Source of the DNA: Beroe forskalii
Taxonomy: Eukaryota > Ctenophora > Nuda > Beroida > Beroidae
NCBI GenBank assembly: GCA_011033025.1
Contig: WFMF01000441.1
Span: forward strand, 87,433-151,432
Direction of reading: 5' to 3'
Length of the DNA: 64,000 nucleotides
The notes under the pieces were generated by a model. That model was not told the DNA's origin. It searched no databases and was given only the letters and a program-made list of their open reading frames with translations. Shown here in pieces: positions 49,501-59,200 of the stretch. A program made the translations under genes and the position numbers. The first letter of the stretch is position 1. The number at the start of each line of letters is the position of its first letter.

Positions 49501-52141
49501 AAGCAGAAATCATGAAATTAGACAATACTCGAACAGTGAATTATTAGAAAGCCTTTCAATCTATTAACTAGGCATCTGTATCGTATAGAGGTCCATTAGA
49601 AAGTATCGAAAGGTTATTACTAACGGTTGATATTGACTGGTGGGATGTTTTAAGCTGGGTCAGTGTCTGTTCCAGGAGGGTAAGAAGGTGGACCATAATG
49701 TCGTTTATTTGCTGGTGTATCGTGTGTAACGTCCTCATACACCGGTCTCTCATGTGGTTCATCTGAGAGGGGGGGGGGAGGTTATTAGGGGTTATTAGGG
49801 GTTATTACTTAATAAAGGGTTATGAGCGGTTATTACTGATTAGGGGTTATAAGGGCTGTGAGCAGGAGGCAAGTGAGCGGTTACATGTCGAAGTGGTGAC
49901 CGTATACCGCAACATGGTCGAGGCGAAGCTGAGACTGTGTAATTTGGACAATGGACAAGGTGTGCCGAATTAATTATATCGAAGTTTACATAGTACATTC
50001 AGTTGCAAATCTTAGGGGTATATGCGCGCAGCATATACTCTATTGATACAGTCTCAATGATCTTAGCTTTTCTTTTCACTCACATTGTTCTGATCGACTT
50101 CGGAGAGTTGGTTCATCCGCTGTTGGTAATGTGCCGTTTTCCTCTGCAACTCTTCCTGAGTTACTCGCTTCATGTCACTCTTCTCATCCAGGGAGTCTAT
50201 GCTCTCGTCAATCCTGAGCACAGAGGTCAATATTAAACGCCGCGCACAAGAAATAGGCGGTTCAACGTCATCAACACACTACATTGAGCTATGATAATGA
50301 CGTCATCCTGCCCGCCTATTTCTCGTGCGCGGCGCATAAAAGCAAAAAACCATTAAATAATTAATTTAGTTAAAATCATGATAGTGTAAGGAAAGTTTCA
50401 ACTTTCAAGCCAAGGCCGCGGGAGGTGTAAAGGTTAAATAAAGAAGGACGAACTCTTCGGAAACTCAATTATCGATAATCATTAATCAAATCGCAGATTT
50501 TGATAGTTAAAGGGTGTTTATTTACAATTATTGATTATTGAACTAATAACCGACCCCCCAAGTACCCATACCTGGCGTTGAGATCCTTGACCTTCCTGAA
50601 GCTGAGTGAGAAGAGAGAGCTCTGCAGGTCAGCCATCATGGAGGCGTCGCCCCCATTATCCAAACCATCCACAATCGGTTTCATATCCGCCGTTTCTGTA
50701 GCCATCAGGATCTTGTTTTCCTGGGAATCAGAGAAAGAGATTATGCAGGGAAGAAAAGGTAAAACTGCTGCTAAGTGAGCCAACCAAAAGCAATCAAATT
50801 TTAGCGCGCAGATGATCAGCGAAATAAGCTGATCTCGGGATTCTATAGTTTTATTTGCTATAAAAACCTCACTGAGCCAAGAGAGAATGAGATAGGAGAG
50901 AAGGACTCAGTGGGAAGTAACTATATACTCACTTCTTGAAGAATGTGCTGCATGTTCGCGACGAAGTCGTGGGGTTTGTTGGTGAAGTTCTTGAAGAGGT
51001 TATTGTACTGCTCTTCCAGCCGTTTGGAGGTGTCCATGATCTTCTCCATGTCGCCGCTGTTACGGAAGTCCTCTATCTTCCACTTTAGCGTCATCATGAA
51101 GTTCTGCGGGAGGGAAGTATATATTTATACGCCGCACTTGAGAAATAGGCGGTTAGGATGACGTCATTATCATATCATGATGTAGTGAATTGATGACGTT
51201 GAACCGCCTTTTTTCTCGTACGGAGCTTTCAAAGCCATGATCGTTCTGAAGTGAAAAAGCAAGATAAAACTGTGAGACGAAAATAAGCTCAAACTTCAAT
51301 ATAGCGACAATCAATCTCCATTCTCCAGCATTAAATCACAGGTGTCGCGAGATCACCCGGAAATTTTTAAGTCGCGCGGTGCCCTGTACGTACGTGATAC
51401 ACTGCCACATCAATATCATGTACGTAGAAATGGCAGTCGTGTGGAAATTCCAGAAAGCGTATCGGTACTCAGAACCCTTATGGTAATCTAAGACATCAAC
51501 GTGACAATTTTCCTGGAATCCACTACAAGTAACTCACGTTGAACTCCTGGCGTATCTCGTGCTCGTGTGCCGGGTCCTCCACGTTGTAGCGCGTCCATGG
51601 CCGGGACTCTATGTACTCCGAGAGGTTGTGACGTACCTTAAAGGGAGGGGTTGGTTTAGTGGAGGGGGGGGGAGAATTGGGAGGGGGAGAAAGAGGGGGC
51701 CTAAGTTGGGGGTATTTGGGGGAGGGACTCTATGTACTCCGAGAGGTTGTGACGTACCTACAGGGGAGGGAGGTGGTTAAGTGGGGGAATGTGGGGGAAG
51801 GGGGCCTGAGTTGGGGGGGGGGTAGTGGGGGGAGGGACTTCATGTACTCAGAGAGGTTGTGGAAAAATTGAGGAATGGATTTAAAGTGGGCATTTTAGGC
51901 AGGGAAGCTAAAGGAGAGGGCTTTAGTTGGGGGAACGGGGAGGGGGGATTGTAAACGAATTTGTTTAAATTTTGCTTGTCTTTGCCAAGATTCAGAATTC
52001 CTACAAAATCCCACAGAATAATTGTCCTGCAAGGTAGTTATAGTATTCACTCACCAGGCCGGATATTCCCACAGTATTCCTACTGTAAAGCTCCTGCACT
52101 AAGCTAACATTACACGATGACAAGCGTTGCCATAGTGCCAT
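31591..52141 (-). CDS. STAT: STAT transcription factor, complete (18 exons, 769 aa)
   Basis: Exons (-): 52055-52141, 51538-51636, 50933-51103, 50572-50720, 50084-50213, 49625-49762, 44722-44858, 43421-43544, 43110-43193, 42732-42848, 42394-42534, 40339-40548, 39999-40119, 39620-39753, 39110-39203, 32323-32412, 32090-32145, 31591-31818. All 17 introns are GT-AG and phases agree. The N-terminal domain (RHNLSEYIESRPW), coiled coil and DNA-binding region (FIIEKQPPQVMKRDTRFSAA, ELVTEEKFGVYFQ, VTVTVHGSQ, IFWDNSFAPRN) precede the linker (NFTFWEWLYSAIDLIKKHF). In the SH2 domain (GFISKARTEALL, TFLLRFPDST), Arg639 should bind phosphotyrosine; Tyr711 (VPGYEKDLIK) is the likely activating tyrosine. Closest in style to STAT5/6-type proteins. 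JAK-activated STATs dimerise and enter the nucleus to regulate transcription. Intron 15 splits SH2 and hosts two antisense genes; several donors lie in tandem arrays. Confidence 0.93.
33358..34713 (+). CDS. Secreted M14 metallocarboxypeptidase, A-like
   Basis: Single-exon gene of 451 residues. ATG 33358 is chosen because it precedes a signal peptide (MFQLRLVFVGLLAAVSSG). Next come a propeptide (YEDYQIIRVANTN to about residue 100) and the catalytic domain. Zinc ligands are His190 and Glu193 (NIHGREW) and His338 (SYHSYSQ). The substrate-binding region DPNRNFDAAWG and catalytic Glu411 (YTVELRDKG) are present, as is the down-Tyr (ELYPNSGG). The position equivalent to CPA residue 255 is Ala (GGSADW), unlike the Asp of B-type enzymes, which suggests cleavage of hydrophobic C-terminal residues. 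It is probably a digestive or extracellular zymogen. It lies antisense inside STAT intron 15. The intronless structure may reflect a retrocopy or lineage-wide intron loss in this family. A poly(A) signal follows at 34854. Confidence 0.95.
   Translation: MFQLRLVFVGLLAAVSSGEVHEIDSESWDYEDYQIIRVANTNVNIEELIATDDVEVIGRGLEGSWDLMVPPESDAVNKIRRAGARVELLRGDMESLMDQVDALMTCDRRVEKRGGSYTIGFDFRRFFKCYHTVEDQHKFLNELVKAHPDQAETFSIGTSYQGRDLLAIRISENVGSSHNKPMIWLDANIHGREWISSTTALWIAGALLGEVDNIQNKATQLLEHYQFVILPMANPDGYTYSRVSRFTRFWRKTRSHTTCKLPPFGGLCEIFKNQKGFWCRGVDPNRNFDAAWGKAGTSHDPCAETYPGDHAFSEKNTAAMRAFLLQNKERVKLYLSYHSYSQLFLKPLGWRYTTHPDAFYHDEAGKEYVAAVKATHGYEYKSISSIELYPNSGGSADWAYLQGIKNSYTVELRDKGKHMFFLPKNQIQPCGEENLRGLLAVLDSCNRLGCS
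34854..34859 (+). promoter_or_regulatory. Poly(A) signal AATAAA of the carboxypeptidase gene
   Basis: A consensus hexamer about 140 bases after the stop codon, on the gene's strand. Confidence 0.6.
34860..36511. other. AT-rich spacer inside STAT intron 15
   Basis: Between the two nested genes. A 71-codon open frame at 35735-35950 (+) (including GFAEIIPGMHVRRTDKGYTV) has no recognised domain and no ATG start. Nothing else is seen. Confidence 0.5.
36512..37576 (+). CDS. Class A-like 7TM receptor, intact, single exon
   Basis: 354 residues from ATG 36512; upstream in-frame codons lack ATG. Seven hydrophobic segments. TM2-TM3 read LAVANFVMNF and GWIFGDIFCYFNYI, giving the Trp-x-Phe-Gly of extracellular loop 1 and the TM3 Cys of class A receptors. 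The DRY position is replaced (SLALTKLLIVQYPL keeps only the trailing YPL), and NPxxY is replaced by NFFIY. The third intracellular loop carries a near-perfect repeat ATTAHCYY from a 16-base DNA duplication. The C-tail is basic (MIAAVKKKEDGARSGARMVR). The gene is antisense inside STAT intron 15 and is the full-length relative of the fragment at 1-400. The ligand is unknown; loss of DRY may mean altered G-protein coupling. Confidence 0.85.
   Translation: MWSDNYTIYGIHEASDRYLLMGYFSLISLSSLIEDSLILVGSLHYNAIKQNKVLVVFIQYLAVANFVMNFSSVMPGLASLAADGWIFGDIFCYFNYIAYTTGSQAINILTASLALTKLLIVQYPLRAPSFTKRSAHWATLGIWLYSSIFPLAAVLKDKHGVYFSYLYYICSYSCTLGEVWTPLGNAIYSITVGVSIFIGTSVTIVSSILLLIIVKKQRTATTAHCYYNEAKKAKGRIKLEGLSMVLATVAIHILFSAPIGLAFVVNLFADKEDKEFSTTHFSYLYKMYRCGVFIAGIGGMANFFIYTLTLSSFREFLRATGRRMIAAVKKKEDGARSGARMVRTRKQLQTTKMT
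37135..38313 (+). repeat. Segmental duplication, copy 2
   Basis: Same-orientation partner of bases 1-1142. The duplicated unit extends past the receptor stop through the 3'UTR and about 730 bases of flank, so it arose as a DNA-level duplication and not by retroposition of mRNA. The AATAAA seen in copy 1 is altered here (aaattaat). Confidence 0.9.
38540..39134 (-). repeat. 40-bp minisatellite carrying the exon 15 donor, about 15 copies
   Basis: Each unit, read on the gene strand, is ttgcgcttcccagactccac then ccaag|gtgggttattaatgg: 25 bases of the exon 15 end (coding LRFPDSTQ) plus the 5' splice site and 15 intron bases. About 15 head-to-tail copies with only a few t/c variants and one 1-base deletion run from the true exon end into intron 15. 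Confidence 0.95.
39526..39622 (-). repeat. 28-bp tandem repeat at the exon 14 donor, about 3 copies
   Basis: On the gene strand, the donor gttggaatgtgg and the following bases recur as cataggttggaatgtggggt units (about 28 bases) immediately inside intron 14; the first copy is the functional donor after ATAGAG. Confidence 0.8.
40763..42475 (-). repeat. Higher-order array: exon 11 3' half plus 15-16-bp donor repeats
   Basis: On the gene strand, the simple unit gtaggtgacaacatg (variants gtaag, gcagg, and gtaggtacta inserts) repeats dozens of times. It begins exactly at the exon 11 donor TGCATG|GTAGGT, so each unit recreates ATG|GTAGGT. Embedded are six copies of an 80-base segment of exon 11 (LHRAADRRAAELVTEEKFGV through QCM) with its donor, at about 42394, 42106, 41848, 41376, 41003 and 40763. 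Only the first has the complete upstream exon. Confidence 0.95.
43930..44740 (-). repeat. About 53-bp minisatellite carrying the exon 7 donor, about 15 copies
   Basis: On the gene strand each unit carries tgccggctactacaccagatt, the end of exon 7 (AGYYTRL), then gtaagttagcc, a C-tract of variable length, and aagttagcgaccttattg. About 15 units lie between exon 7 and exon 8. The inverted STAT copy has a single unit at this place. Confidence 0.95.
44903..44994. mobile_element. CRE-bearing MITE family, copy 1
   Basis: An approximately 90-105-base palindromic element with ends cgcc(g/a)cgcgc(a/g)(c/a)gagaaa and a core containing tgacgtca and atcatatcatgat. It lies just beside the insertion site of the 4.4-kb element. 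Confidence 0.8.
45005..49414. mobile_element. 4.4-kb palindromic transposable element in STAT intron 6
   Basis: Ends are inverted: tagtccgagacgaaatgtcc at the left and ggacatttcgtcttggacta at the right, flanked on both sides by ATG (45002-45004, 49415-49417) as a 3-bp target-site duplication. Arms of about 1.2-1.5 kb (45005-46540, 48165-49414) are inverted copies, and each arm has internal tandem units with acttgttaataaacatatgc and gtcgtagagacttcgtttt. The core (46800-47270) is a tandem array of cctatcacacccctaagtaa-type 23-mers. No transposase motif is recognised, so it is non-autonomous. The inverted STAT copy shows the empty site at 55049-55051. Confidence 0.85.
46796..47275. repeat. About 23-bp tandem array inside the palindromic element
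   Basis: About 20 imperfect units of cctaagtaagcctatcacac, with gttagcc and actcct variants. Non-coding. Confidence 0.9.
50236..50340. mobile_element. CRE-bearing MITE family, copy 2
   Basis: Nearly complete copy with both ends (cgccgcgcacaagaaatagg; cctatttctcgtgcgcggcg) and the core tgacgtcat, in STAT intron 4. Confidence 0.85.
51130..51229. mobile_element. CRE-bearing MITE family, copy 3
   Basis: In STAT intron 2. It has the core gatgacgtcattatcatatc and a degraded right end (ttctcgtacggagc). Confidence 0.8.
51600..51870 (-). repeat. G-rich tandem repeat with partial copies of STAT exon 2
   Basis: Beyond the true exon 2 start (51636) lie two further copies of its first about 30 bases (gtacgtcacaacctctcgga and a diverged one), near 51727-51760 and 51840-51870, separated by purine-rich ggggga tracts on the + strand. 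The units therefore span the acceptor side of exon 2. Confidence 0.8.
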
Positions 52142-52264
52142 GAGTCATCAGAAGTTGGGGTTACTCCTTCCTTGGCTACGGGGAAGGAAACGCGTTAGGG
52201 GGAATACAAAACACATTGGAGTTTCAAATACCAATATTAAAGTGAATTAGCAGTCAAATTATAT

Positions 52265-52433
52265 ACGGTAAATACACACTTGGGTGTGTAATTACCACAT
52301 TAATTCCACGAGCTTGCGAGTGGAATTCATGCAATAAATGCACGAGCTTGCGAGTGCATTTATTGGAGTAATTGCACGAGCTTGCGAGTGCAATTACGAT
52401 GGTAATTTACACACCCAAGTGTGTATTTACTGT
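52265..52433. repeat. Cloverleaf-like nested palindrome upstream of STAT
   Basis: An outer stem, ggtaaatacacacttgggtg (52267) with its inverted partner ending at 52431, encloses three successive hairpins at 52302-52327, 52336-52361 and 52370-52395. All three share the centre cacgagcttgcgagtg but have different outer stem bases. It lies about 130-290 bases upstream of the STAT start codon. MITE-like or a regulatory structure. Confidence 0.9.
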
Positions 52434-53380
52434 ATTATTACCCTGCCATATACGCATCAATCAAAGTAGACGGTTTGAAACTTAAGTATTCGAACCTAAT
52501 TTTTTATGAATAATGGGTACACTATTTCATAATTGAAACAGGCGAGAATTTTGAACAAATTTGCCAGTGATTTGTAAAAGTCAGAATCACATCATCATCG
52601 TATCGGGGTCAATTCAGCGAATAAGTTCAAAAGTCCAAATGATACAACCAGCGCCCAGCATTGATACATACTGTTAGTGTATGCCGTAGTGTATGTTTAT
52701 GTACTTTACAAAAATTTTGTTTTGATCCTTCATTGCCATAAAAAAATGAACCATGAAAGTTTAGTACTTAATCGAAAACAAAACAATTCACACCACAAAC
52801 ATTAATAACAACTGACTCGAGAGCTACAATCTTATGCGGATCTCGTATAGAATCTGCCCTTAAAGAAAAACACGATCACATGTGAATGTAGTCAGCTAAA
52901 TCTTTAGAGTGCATCAAAATGTATGTACTCCTTAGTTGAACAATAAGTTTTGCGCCATAATCATTATCTTCATCCCGATCTAAAATAAGTAACGAACACT
53001 GACAGATAGAAATGACGGTGCACAGAAATAATGTAATTGAATTTGATAAAATGGAGCAACACACCCTATATATGGCGCCACAAGTCTTCGTTATATCTCT
53101 AAGACTAGATAAATAAACATTGAAGCACGGATGGAGTTATCAAGGGTGGAGCCATTTAGGTGTATACGATAGTGTTCCTTCTATCTATTTTATCTTTATC
53201 TTGTGTTGCCCTATAATATCGTTTAGATATATCGTATTTTATACATTGTGCTCGTATTTACTTTATCTTGTGCTACCAGATGTGCCATATTCAAGAATAT
53301 AACATATATCGTACCGAACATTATGTGCTCCTTATCGCTATTTTATCTTGTTTTACAGTATATATACGGTTAGGATTTGC
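52434..53380. other. Spacer between STAT and its inverted copy
   Basis: Presumed STAT promoter side. AT-rich, no coding frame supported, no clear TATA box. The spacer is not repeated elsewhere in the window. Confidence 0.5.
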
Positions 53381-54060
53381 AACAGCGGCGACATGGAGAA
53401 GATCATGGACACCTCCAACGGTTGGAAGAGCAGTACAATAACTCTTCAAGAACTTCACCACCAACACGACTTCGTCGCGAACATGCAGCACATTCTTCAA
53501 GAAGTGAGTATAGTTACCTCACTGAGTCCTCCTATCTATCTCATTCTCTCTTGGCTCAGTGAGGTTTTTATAGCAAATAAAACTATAGAACCCGAGATCA
53601 GCTTATTTCGCTGATCATCTGCGCGCTAAATTTGATTGCTTTTTGGGTGGCTCACTTAGCAGCAGTTTTACCTTTTCTTCCTGCATAATCTCTTCTCTGA
53701 TTGCCAGGAAAACAAGATCCTGATGGCTACAGAGAAACGGCGGATGAAACCGATTGTGGATGGTTTGATAACGGCGACGCCATGATGGCTGACCTGCAGA
53801 GCTCTTCTTCACTCAGCTTCAGGAAGGTCAAGGACCTCAACGCCAGGTATGGGGACTTGGGGGTCATTAGTCAATAATCAATAATTGTAAATAAACACCC
53901 TTTAACTATCAAAATCTGCGAGTTGATTATCGATAATTGAGTTTCCGAAGAGTCCGTCCTTCTTTATTTAACCTTTACACTTCCTGCGGCCTTGGCTTGA
54001 AACTTTCCTTACACTATCATGATTTTAACTAAATTAATTATTTAATGGTTTTTTGCTTTT

Positions 54061-54153
54061 ATGCGCCGCGCACGAGAAATAGGCGGGCAGGATGACGTCA
54101 TTATCATAACTCAATGTAGTGTGTTGATGACGTTGAACCGCCTATTTCTCTTT
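54061..54153. mobile_element. CRE-bearing MITE family, copy 4
   Basis: The counterpart of copy 2 in the inverted STAT copy, between exons 4 and 5. The right end has lost the cgcgg part. Confidence 0.8.
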
Positions 54154-54762
54154 TTTTTATAATATTGACCTCTGTGCTCAGGATTGACGAGAGCATAGAC
54201 TCCCTGGATGAGAAGAGTGACATGAAGCGAGTAACTCAGGAAGAGTTGCAGAGGAAAACTGCACATTACCAACAGAGGATGAACCAACTCTCCGAAGTCG
54301 ATCAGAACAATGTGAGTGAAAACAAAGCTAAGATCATTGACACTGTATATGCTGCGCACAGGGACTCACAGGGACCCCTAAGATTTGCAACTGAATGTAC
54401 TATGTAAACTTCGATATAATGAACTCGGCACGCCTTGTCCATTGTCCAAATTACACAGTCTCAGCTTCGCTTCGACCATGTAAGTTGCGGTATACGGTCA
54501 CCACTTCGACATGTAACCGCTCACTTGCCTCCTGTTCACAGCCCTTATAACCCCTAATCAGTAATAACCGCTCATAACCCCTTATTAAGTAATAACCCCT
54601 AATAACCTCTAATAACCCCTAATAACCCCTCCCCTCTCCCTCTCAGATGAACCACATGAGAGACCGGTGTATGAGGACGTTACACACGATACACCAGCAA
54701 ATAAACGACATTATGGTCCACCTTCTTACTCTCCTGGAACAGACACTGACCCAGCTTAAAAC

Positions 54763-54866
54763 ATCCCACCAGTCAATATCAACCGTTAGTAATAACCCTC
54801 CACCAGTCAATATCAACCGTTAGTAATAACCCTCCACCAGTCAATATCAACCGTTAGTAATAACCT
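54763..54866 (+). repeat. 36-bp tandem repeat at the exon 6 donor of the STAT copy, 3 copies
   Basis: Unit ccaccagtcaatatcaacc|gttagtaataaccct: 19 bases of exon 6 end plus donor and intron start, three times. The intact STAT gene has one unit here (about 49611-49643). Confidence 0.92.
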
Positions 54867-55055
54867 TTCGATACTTTCTAATGGACCTCTATACGATACA
54901 GATGCCTCGTTAATAGTTTGAAAGGCTTTCTAATAATTCACTGTTCGAGTATTGTCTAATTTCATGATTTCTGCTTTGCAATTGTTGTGACTATATAGCC
55001 AAGATTTAGATTTAGCAACTCTATTCCAACTATGCAGCGACATCGGACCATCTAA

Positions 55056-55158
55056 AACCCGCGCACAAGAAATAGGTGGGTAGGATGACGTCATTATCAT
55101 ATCATGATGTAGTAAATTGATGACGTTGAACCGCCTTTTTCTCGCGCGCGGCGTATAG
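55056..55158. mobile_element. CRE-bearing MITE family, copy 5
   Basis: The counterpart of copy 1 in the inverted STAT copy, beside the empty site of the 4.4-kb element. Related core fragments lie at 42557-42600 and 56685-56735. Confidence 0.8.
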
Positions 55159-56893
55159 TTACCTTGTCTAATCAAATGTTCTACTCCGCAGGAAATTGAC
55201 GATTGGAAGGAGGATCAGCGGAAGTTCATGATTAGTGGGAAGCGACAGAAACCCCTGGATTCTATAGAGAGGGACGCCTGTTATCTGGCGGACGCTCTCA
55301 CGTCCTGCGCCGGCTACTACACCAGATTGTAAGTTAGCCCACCCCCCACCCTAAATGAGCAATCTTAGGGGTTCTGAATGTTATGAATTTTCTTTAATTA
55401 CAGAGGGTCATTGTTAATGTCAGGTTGTCAGACCCCCGATATCTTGTTCGTGTTTTTCACTTATATTTGACATTTTGTTGGCTTTGACTGTGAGAAAAAT
55501 GTATACCATGTTATGGGATAATGTCAAACGCATAATATCAAACATCCACGATATTAAATGCGTATTCTCAACTGACGTCACCCTGCTGACCCACCTGGAC
55601 GAGATGGCGTTTCATGTTATCAAATGCAAGACATTATCAAATGCATGATATAAACTCACAGATGCATGATATAAACTCACAAATGCATGATATAAACTCA
55701 CAGATGCATGATATACTCTCACCCCCCTTGCAGGCGGAACCACCTGGACGAGATGGCAGAACAACGTGCCCATGTACTGGAGTTCCACACTGAGGTCATC
55801 AGCATCATCCGCGCCATGATGCTCAAGTGCTTCATCATCGAGAAGCAACCACCTCAGGTATTTACCTGAAGCCCTCCCAAACACGACATTATTTTGACTC
55901 TAGACACCTATCAGAGTCGATTGATCCACTCAAACCTTTGAAAATAATTTTTCCCAGAAACCTTGTCCATATCCAAATAATTCCCTTACTAATATTATAT
56001 TGTTTTGATAACGTTGTTTTAACGTTAATGGTTTAGCACTGTTTTTCACGTTGTTGTGTTATGTTTTAACACTCTATGACCAGGTGATGAAGAGAGACAC
56101 CCGCTTCTCAGCTGCAGTGAGGATCATTGCTGGGGAGAGGTGGGGCTTCGCTATCAAGCAACCAGTCGTAAGTACACCGAGTTTACTATTACCTCGGGTA
56201 TAATTCTGGAATTCTTTAAATCGATTATAACTGATTCTTGGATACCTCCGGGCAAATGCCATCACTGTGAGAACCCCCCAACCGTGCCTGCCGGTGATGA
56301 TGACAATGCCCTGAAAAGTCCTGTCTGGGTCATCGCACTATCATAGTGAAATTAATTCTGTTTTTCTGGTGAGATCCAATTTATCACAGACATGATATAT
56401 GAATCTTCTTAAAAAGTTAAAACCTACCCATTTCCCAGATAAAAGTTGTGCTGATAAACGCCGAACAGGCTCAGTCAGTGCTCAGAGTCCTTAACCACAG
56501 TATCTTGGAGGATCCCAAGATACAGCCTTGCGGAGAAGTCCTTAACGGAGACAAGGTCAACATATAATCCTCAAGAGATAATATCAAAAACAGAAATCCT
56601 CAAAAACAGATTCTCTTGATTGAAATTGAATGGAGTCACACACTATGCTCCTTGTCAACAGGAATTTTAAGTTCTCGTCTTATGGCGTGACGTTGTCAAT
56701 TTGACGCATTGAGCTATGACAATGACGTCATAATCTTCACATATCACTTATATCTCAGGTGATGGAGTACTCGTCGCAGACGAAGACAGTTCACTTCCAG
56801 TTCAAGGGTCTGGTCCTCAAGAAGCTGCACCGGGCAGCAGACAGGAGGGCTGCTGAGCTGGTTACAGAGGAGAAGTTCGGGGTCTACTTCCAG

Positions 56894-58576
56894 TGCATGG
56901 TAGGTGACAACATGGTAGGTGACAACATGGTAGGTGACAACATGGTAGGTGACAACATGGCAGGTGACAACATGGTAGGTACTAGGTGACAACATGGTAA
57001 GTGACAACATGGTAGGTGACAACATGGTAAGTGACAACATGGTAGGTGACAACATGGTAGGTACTAGGTGGCAACATGGTAGGTGACAACATGGCAGGTG
57101 ACAACGTGGTAGGTGACAACATGGCAAGTGAAAACATGGCAGGTGACAACATGGTAAGTGACAACATGGTAGGTGACAACATGGCAGGTGACAACATGGT
57201 AAGTGACAACATGGTAAGTGACAACATGGTAGGTGACAACATGGCAGGTGACAACATGGTAAGTGACAACATGGTAAGAAGCTGCACCGGGCAGCAGACA
57301 GGAGAGCTGCTGAGCTGGTTACAGAGGAGAAGTTCGGGGTCTACTTCCAGTGCATGGTAGGTGACAACATGGTAGGTGACAACATGGTAGGTGACAACAT
57401 GGTAGGTGACATCATGGTAGGTACTAGGTGGCAACATGGTAGGTGACAACATGGCAGGTGACAACATGGCAGGTGACAACATGGTAGGTGACAACATGGC
57501 AGGTGACAAAATGGCAGGTGACAACATGGTAGGTACTAGGTGACAACATGGCAGGTGACAACATGGTAGGTACTAGGTGACAACATGGCAGGTGACAACA
57601 TGGCAGGTGACAACATGGTAGGTACTAGGTGACAACATGGTAGGTACTAGGTGGCAACATGGTAAGTGACAACATGGTAGGTGACAACATGGCAGGTGAC
57701 AACATGGCAGGTGACAACATGGTAGGTGACAACATGGTAGGTGACAACATGGTAGGTGACAACATGGTAGGTGACAACATGGTAGGTGACAACATGGTAG
57801 GTGACAACATGGTAAGTGACAACATGGTAGGTGACAACATGGCAGGTGACAACATGGTAGGTACTAGGTGACAACATGGTAAGTGACAACATGGTAGGTG
57901 ACAACATGGTAAGTGACAACATGGTAGGTGACAACATGGTAGGTACTAGGTGACAACATGGTAGGTGACAACATGGTAGGTGACAACATGGCAGGTGACA
58001 ACATGGTAGGTACTAGGTGACAACATGGTAGGTACTAGGTGACAACATGGTAAGTGACAACATGGTAGGTGACAACATGGTAGGTACTAGGTGACAACAT
58101 GGCAGGTGACAACATGGTAGGTGACAACATGGCACTATGGCAGGTGACAACATGGTAAGTGACAACATGGCAGGTGACAACATGGTAGGTGACAACATGG
58201 AAGGTACTAGGTGACAACATGGTAAGTGACAACATGGTAAGTGACAACATGGTAGGTTACAACATGGTAGGTGACAACATGGAAGGTACTAGGTGACAAC
58301 ATGGTAAGTGACAACATGGTAAGTGACAACATGGTAAGTGACAACATGGTAGGTGACAACATGGTAGGTACTAGGTGACAACATGGTAGGTGACAACATG
58401 GTAGGTGACAACATGGTAGGTGACAACATGGTAAGTGACAACATGGTAGGTGACAACATGGCAGGTGACAACATGGTAGGTACTAGGTGACAACATGGTA
58501 GGTACTAGGTGACAACATGGTAAGTGACAACATGGTAAGTGACAACATGGTAGGTACTAGGTGACAACATGGCAGG
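56894..58576 (+). repeat. Donor-repeat array of the inverted copy
   Basis: From the exon 11 donor onward, gtaggtgacaacatg-type units repeat for about 1.7 kb, with one extra copy of the exon 11 3' part at 57277-57357. The order of variants differs from the array at 40763-42475, so the arrays changed independently. Homology to STAT ends in this array; exon 12 is not found beyond it. Confidence 0.95.
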
Positions 58577-58769
58577 TGGGGGCGGTGGCAATGGGGAAAA
58601 ATGGGGAAATGGGGAATTTTTCAGTTGGAAAAAGCTAAATTCCCCATGAAAAAGTCCCATTTTTCCCATTTACCCCATTTTCCCCATTTAGTGTTATCAA
58701 ATTTACTGATGATTCTGTCGCATCAAAACGTTTCAGATTATTGTTATGATGTGAAGCAAATTATGTGTA

Positions 58770-59200
58770 ACTGTGCACAACATGAATCAGTTTCGGACCG
58801 GGGGTGCTGCGCGCGGATTTTGGCCATTTCACTCATAAAACCATTTGTGAATGCCCAATTGATACCAAAATTTGCAGGAATCTAGTTTGTGGCATAAGAC
58901 AGCGTCTGTGAAAATTTGAAGCATTTTCATCAACAAATGACGAAGATATTGCAAAATGAAGTCAGTTTCGGACCGAAAGTGGCAGTTTCGGTCCGAAACT
59001 GACTAAATTTCGCTATATCTTCGTCATTTTTCGATGAAAATGCTTCAAATTTTCACAGACGCTGTCTTATGCCACAGACTATATCTATGCAAATTTTGGT
59101 ATAGATTGGACAGTCAGAAATGAGTCAGGTTTTATGAGTGAAATGGTCAGGATTTGCGCGCAGCACTTTCGGTCCGGGACTGATTCATGTTGTGCACAGT
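58770..59200. mobile_element. Long foldback with ggtccgaaactg centre
   Basis: Two arms of about 215 bases meet at cagtttcggaccgaaagtgg / cagtttcggtccgaaactga. The outer ends are ctgtgcacaacatgaatcag and ctgattcatgttgtgcacag. The arms are about 80-90% matched by eye. Confidence 0.88.

Larger units (their letters stand above)
53381..56899 (+). pseudogene. Inverted partial STAT copy (exons 3-11)
   Basis: Homologous to STAT exons 3 (3' part, 53381-53503), 4 (53708-53846), 5 (54182-54311), 6 (54647-54784), 7 (55192-55328), 8 (55734-55857), 9 (56084-56167), 10 (56439-56555) and 11 (56759-56899), on the opposite strand, with the same intron positions. Exons 5-11 have the same lengths as the intact gene and stay in frame. 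Exon 3 has three small deletions and exon 4 is about 10 bases shorter with frameshifts (around 53730-53800). Exons 1-2 and 12-18 are absent. Introns are shorter because the 4.4-kb element and the exon 7 array are missing. Likely a truncated duplicate; a misplaced second haplotype is the main alternative. Confidence 0.88.

Noticed and set aside
50933-56899. Inverted STAT copy as a simple missed-adapter (fold-back read) artefact
   Set aside because: The arms differ by a 4.4-kb insertion, array lengths and many small changes, and a unique 2.3-kb spacer lies between them. A read artefact would give matching arms without a long spacer. Haplotype misjoining remains possible.
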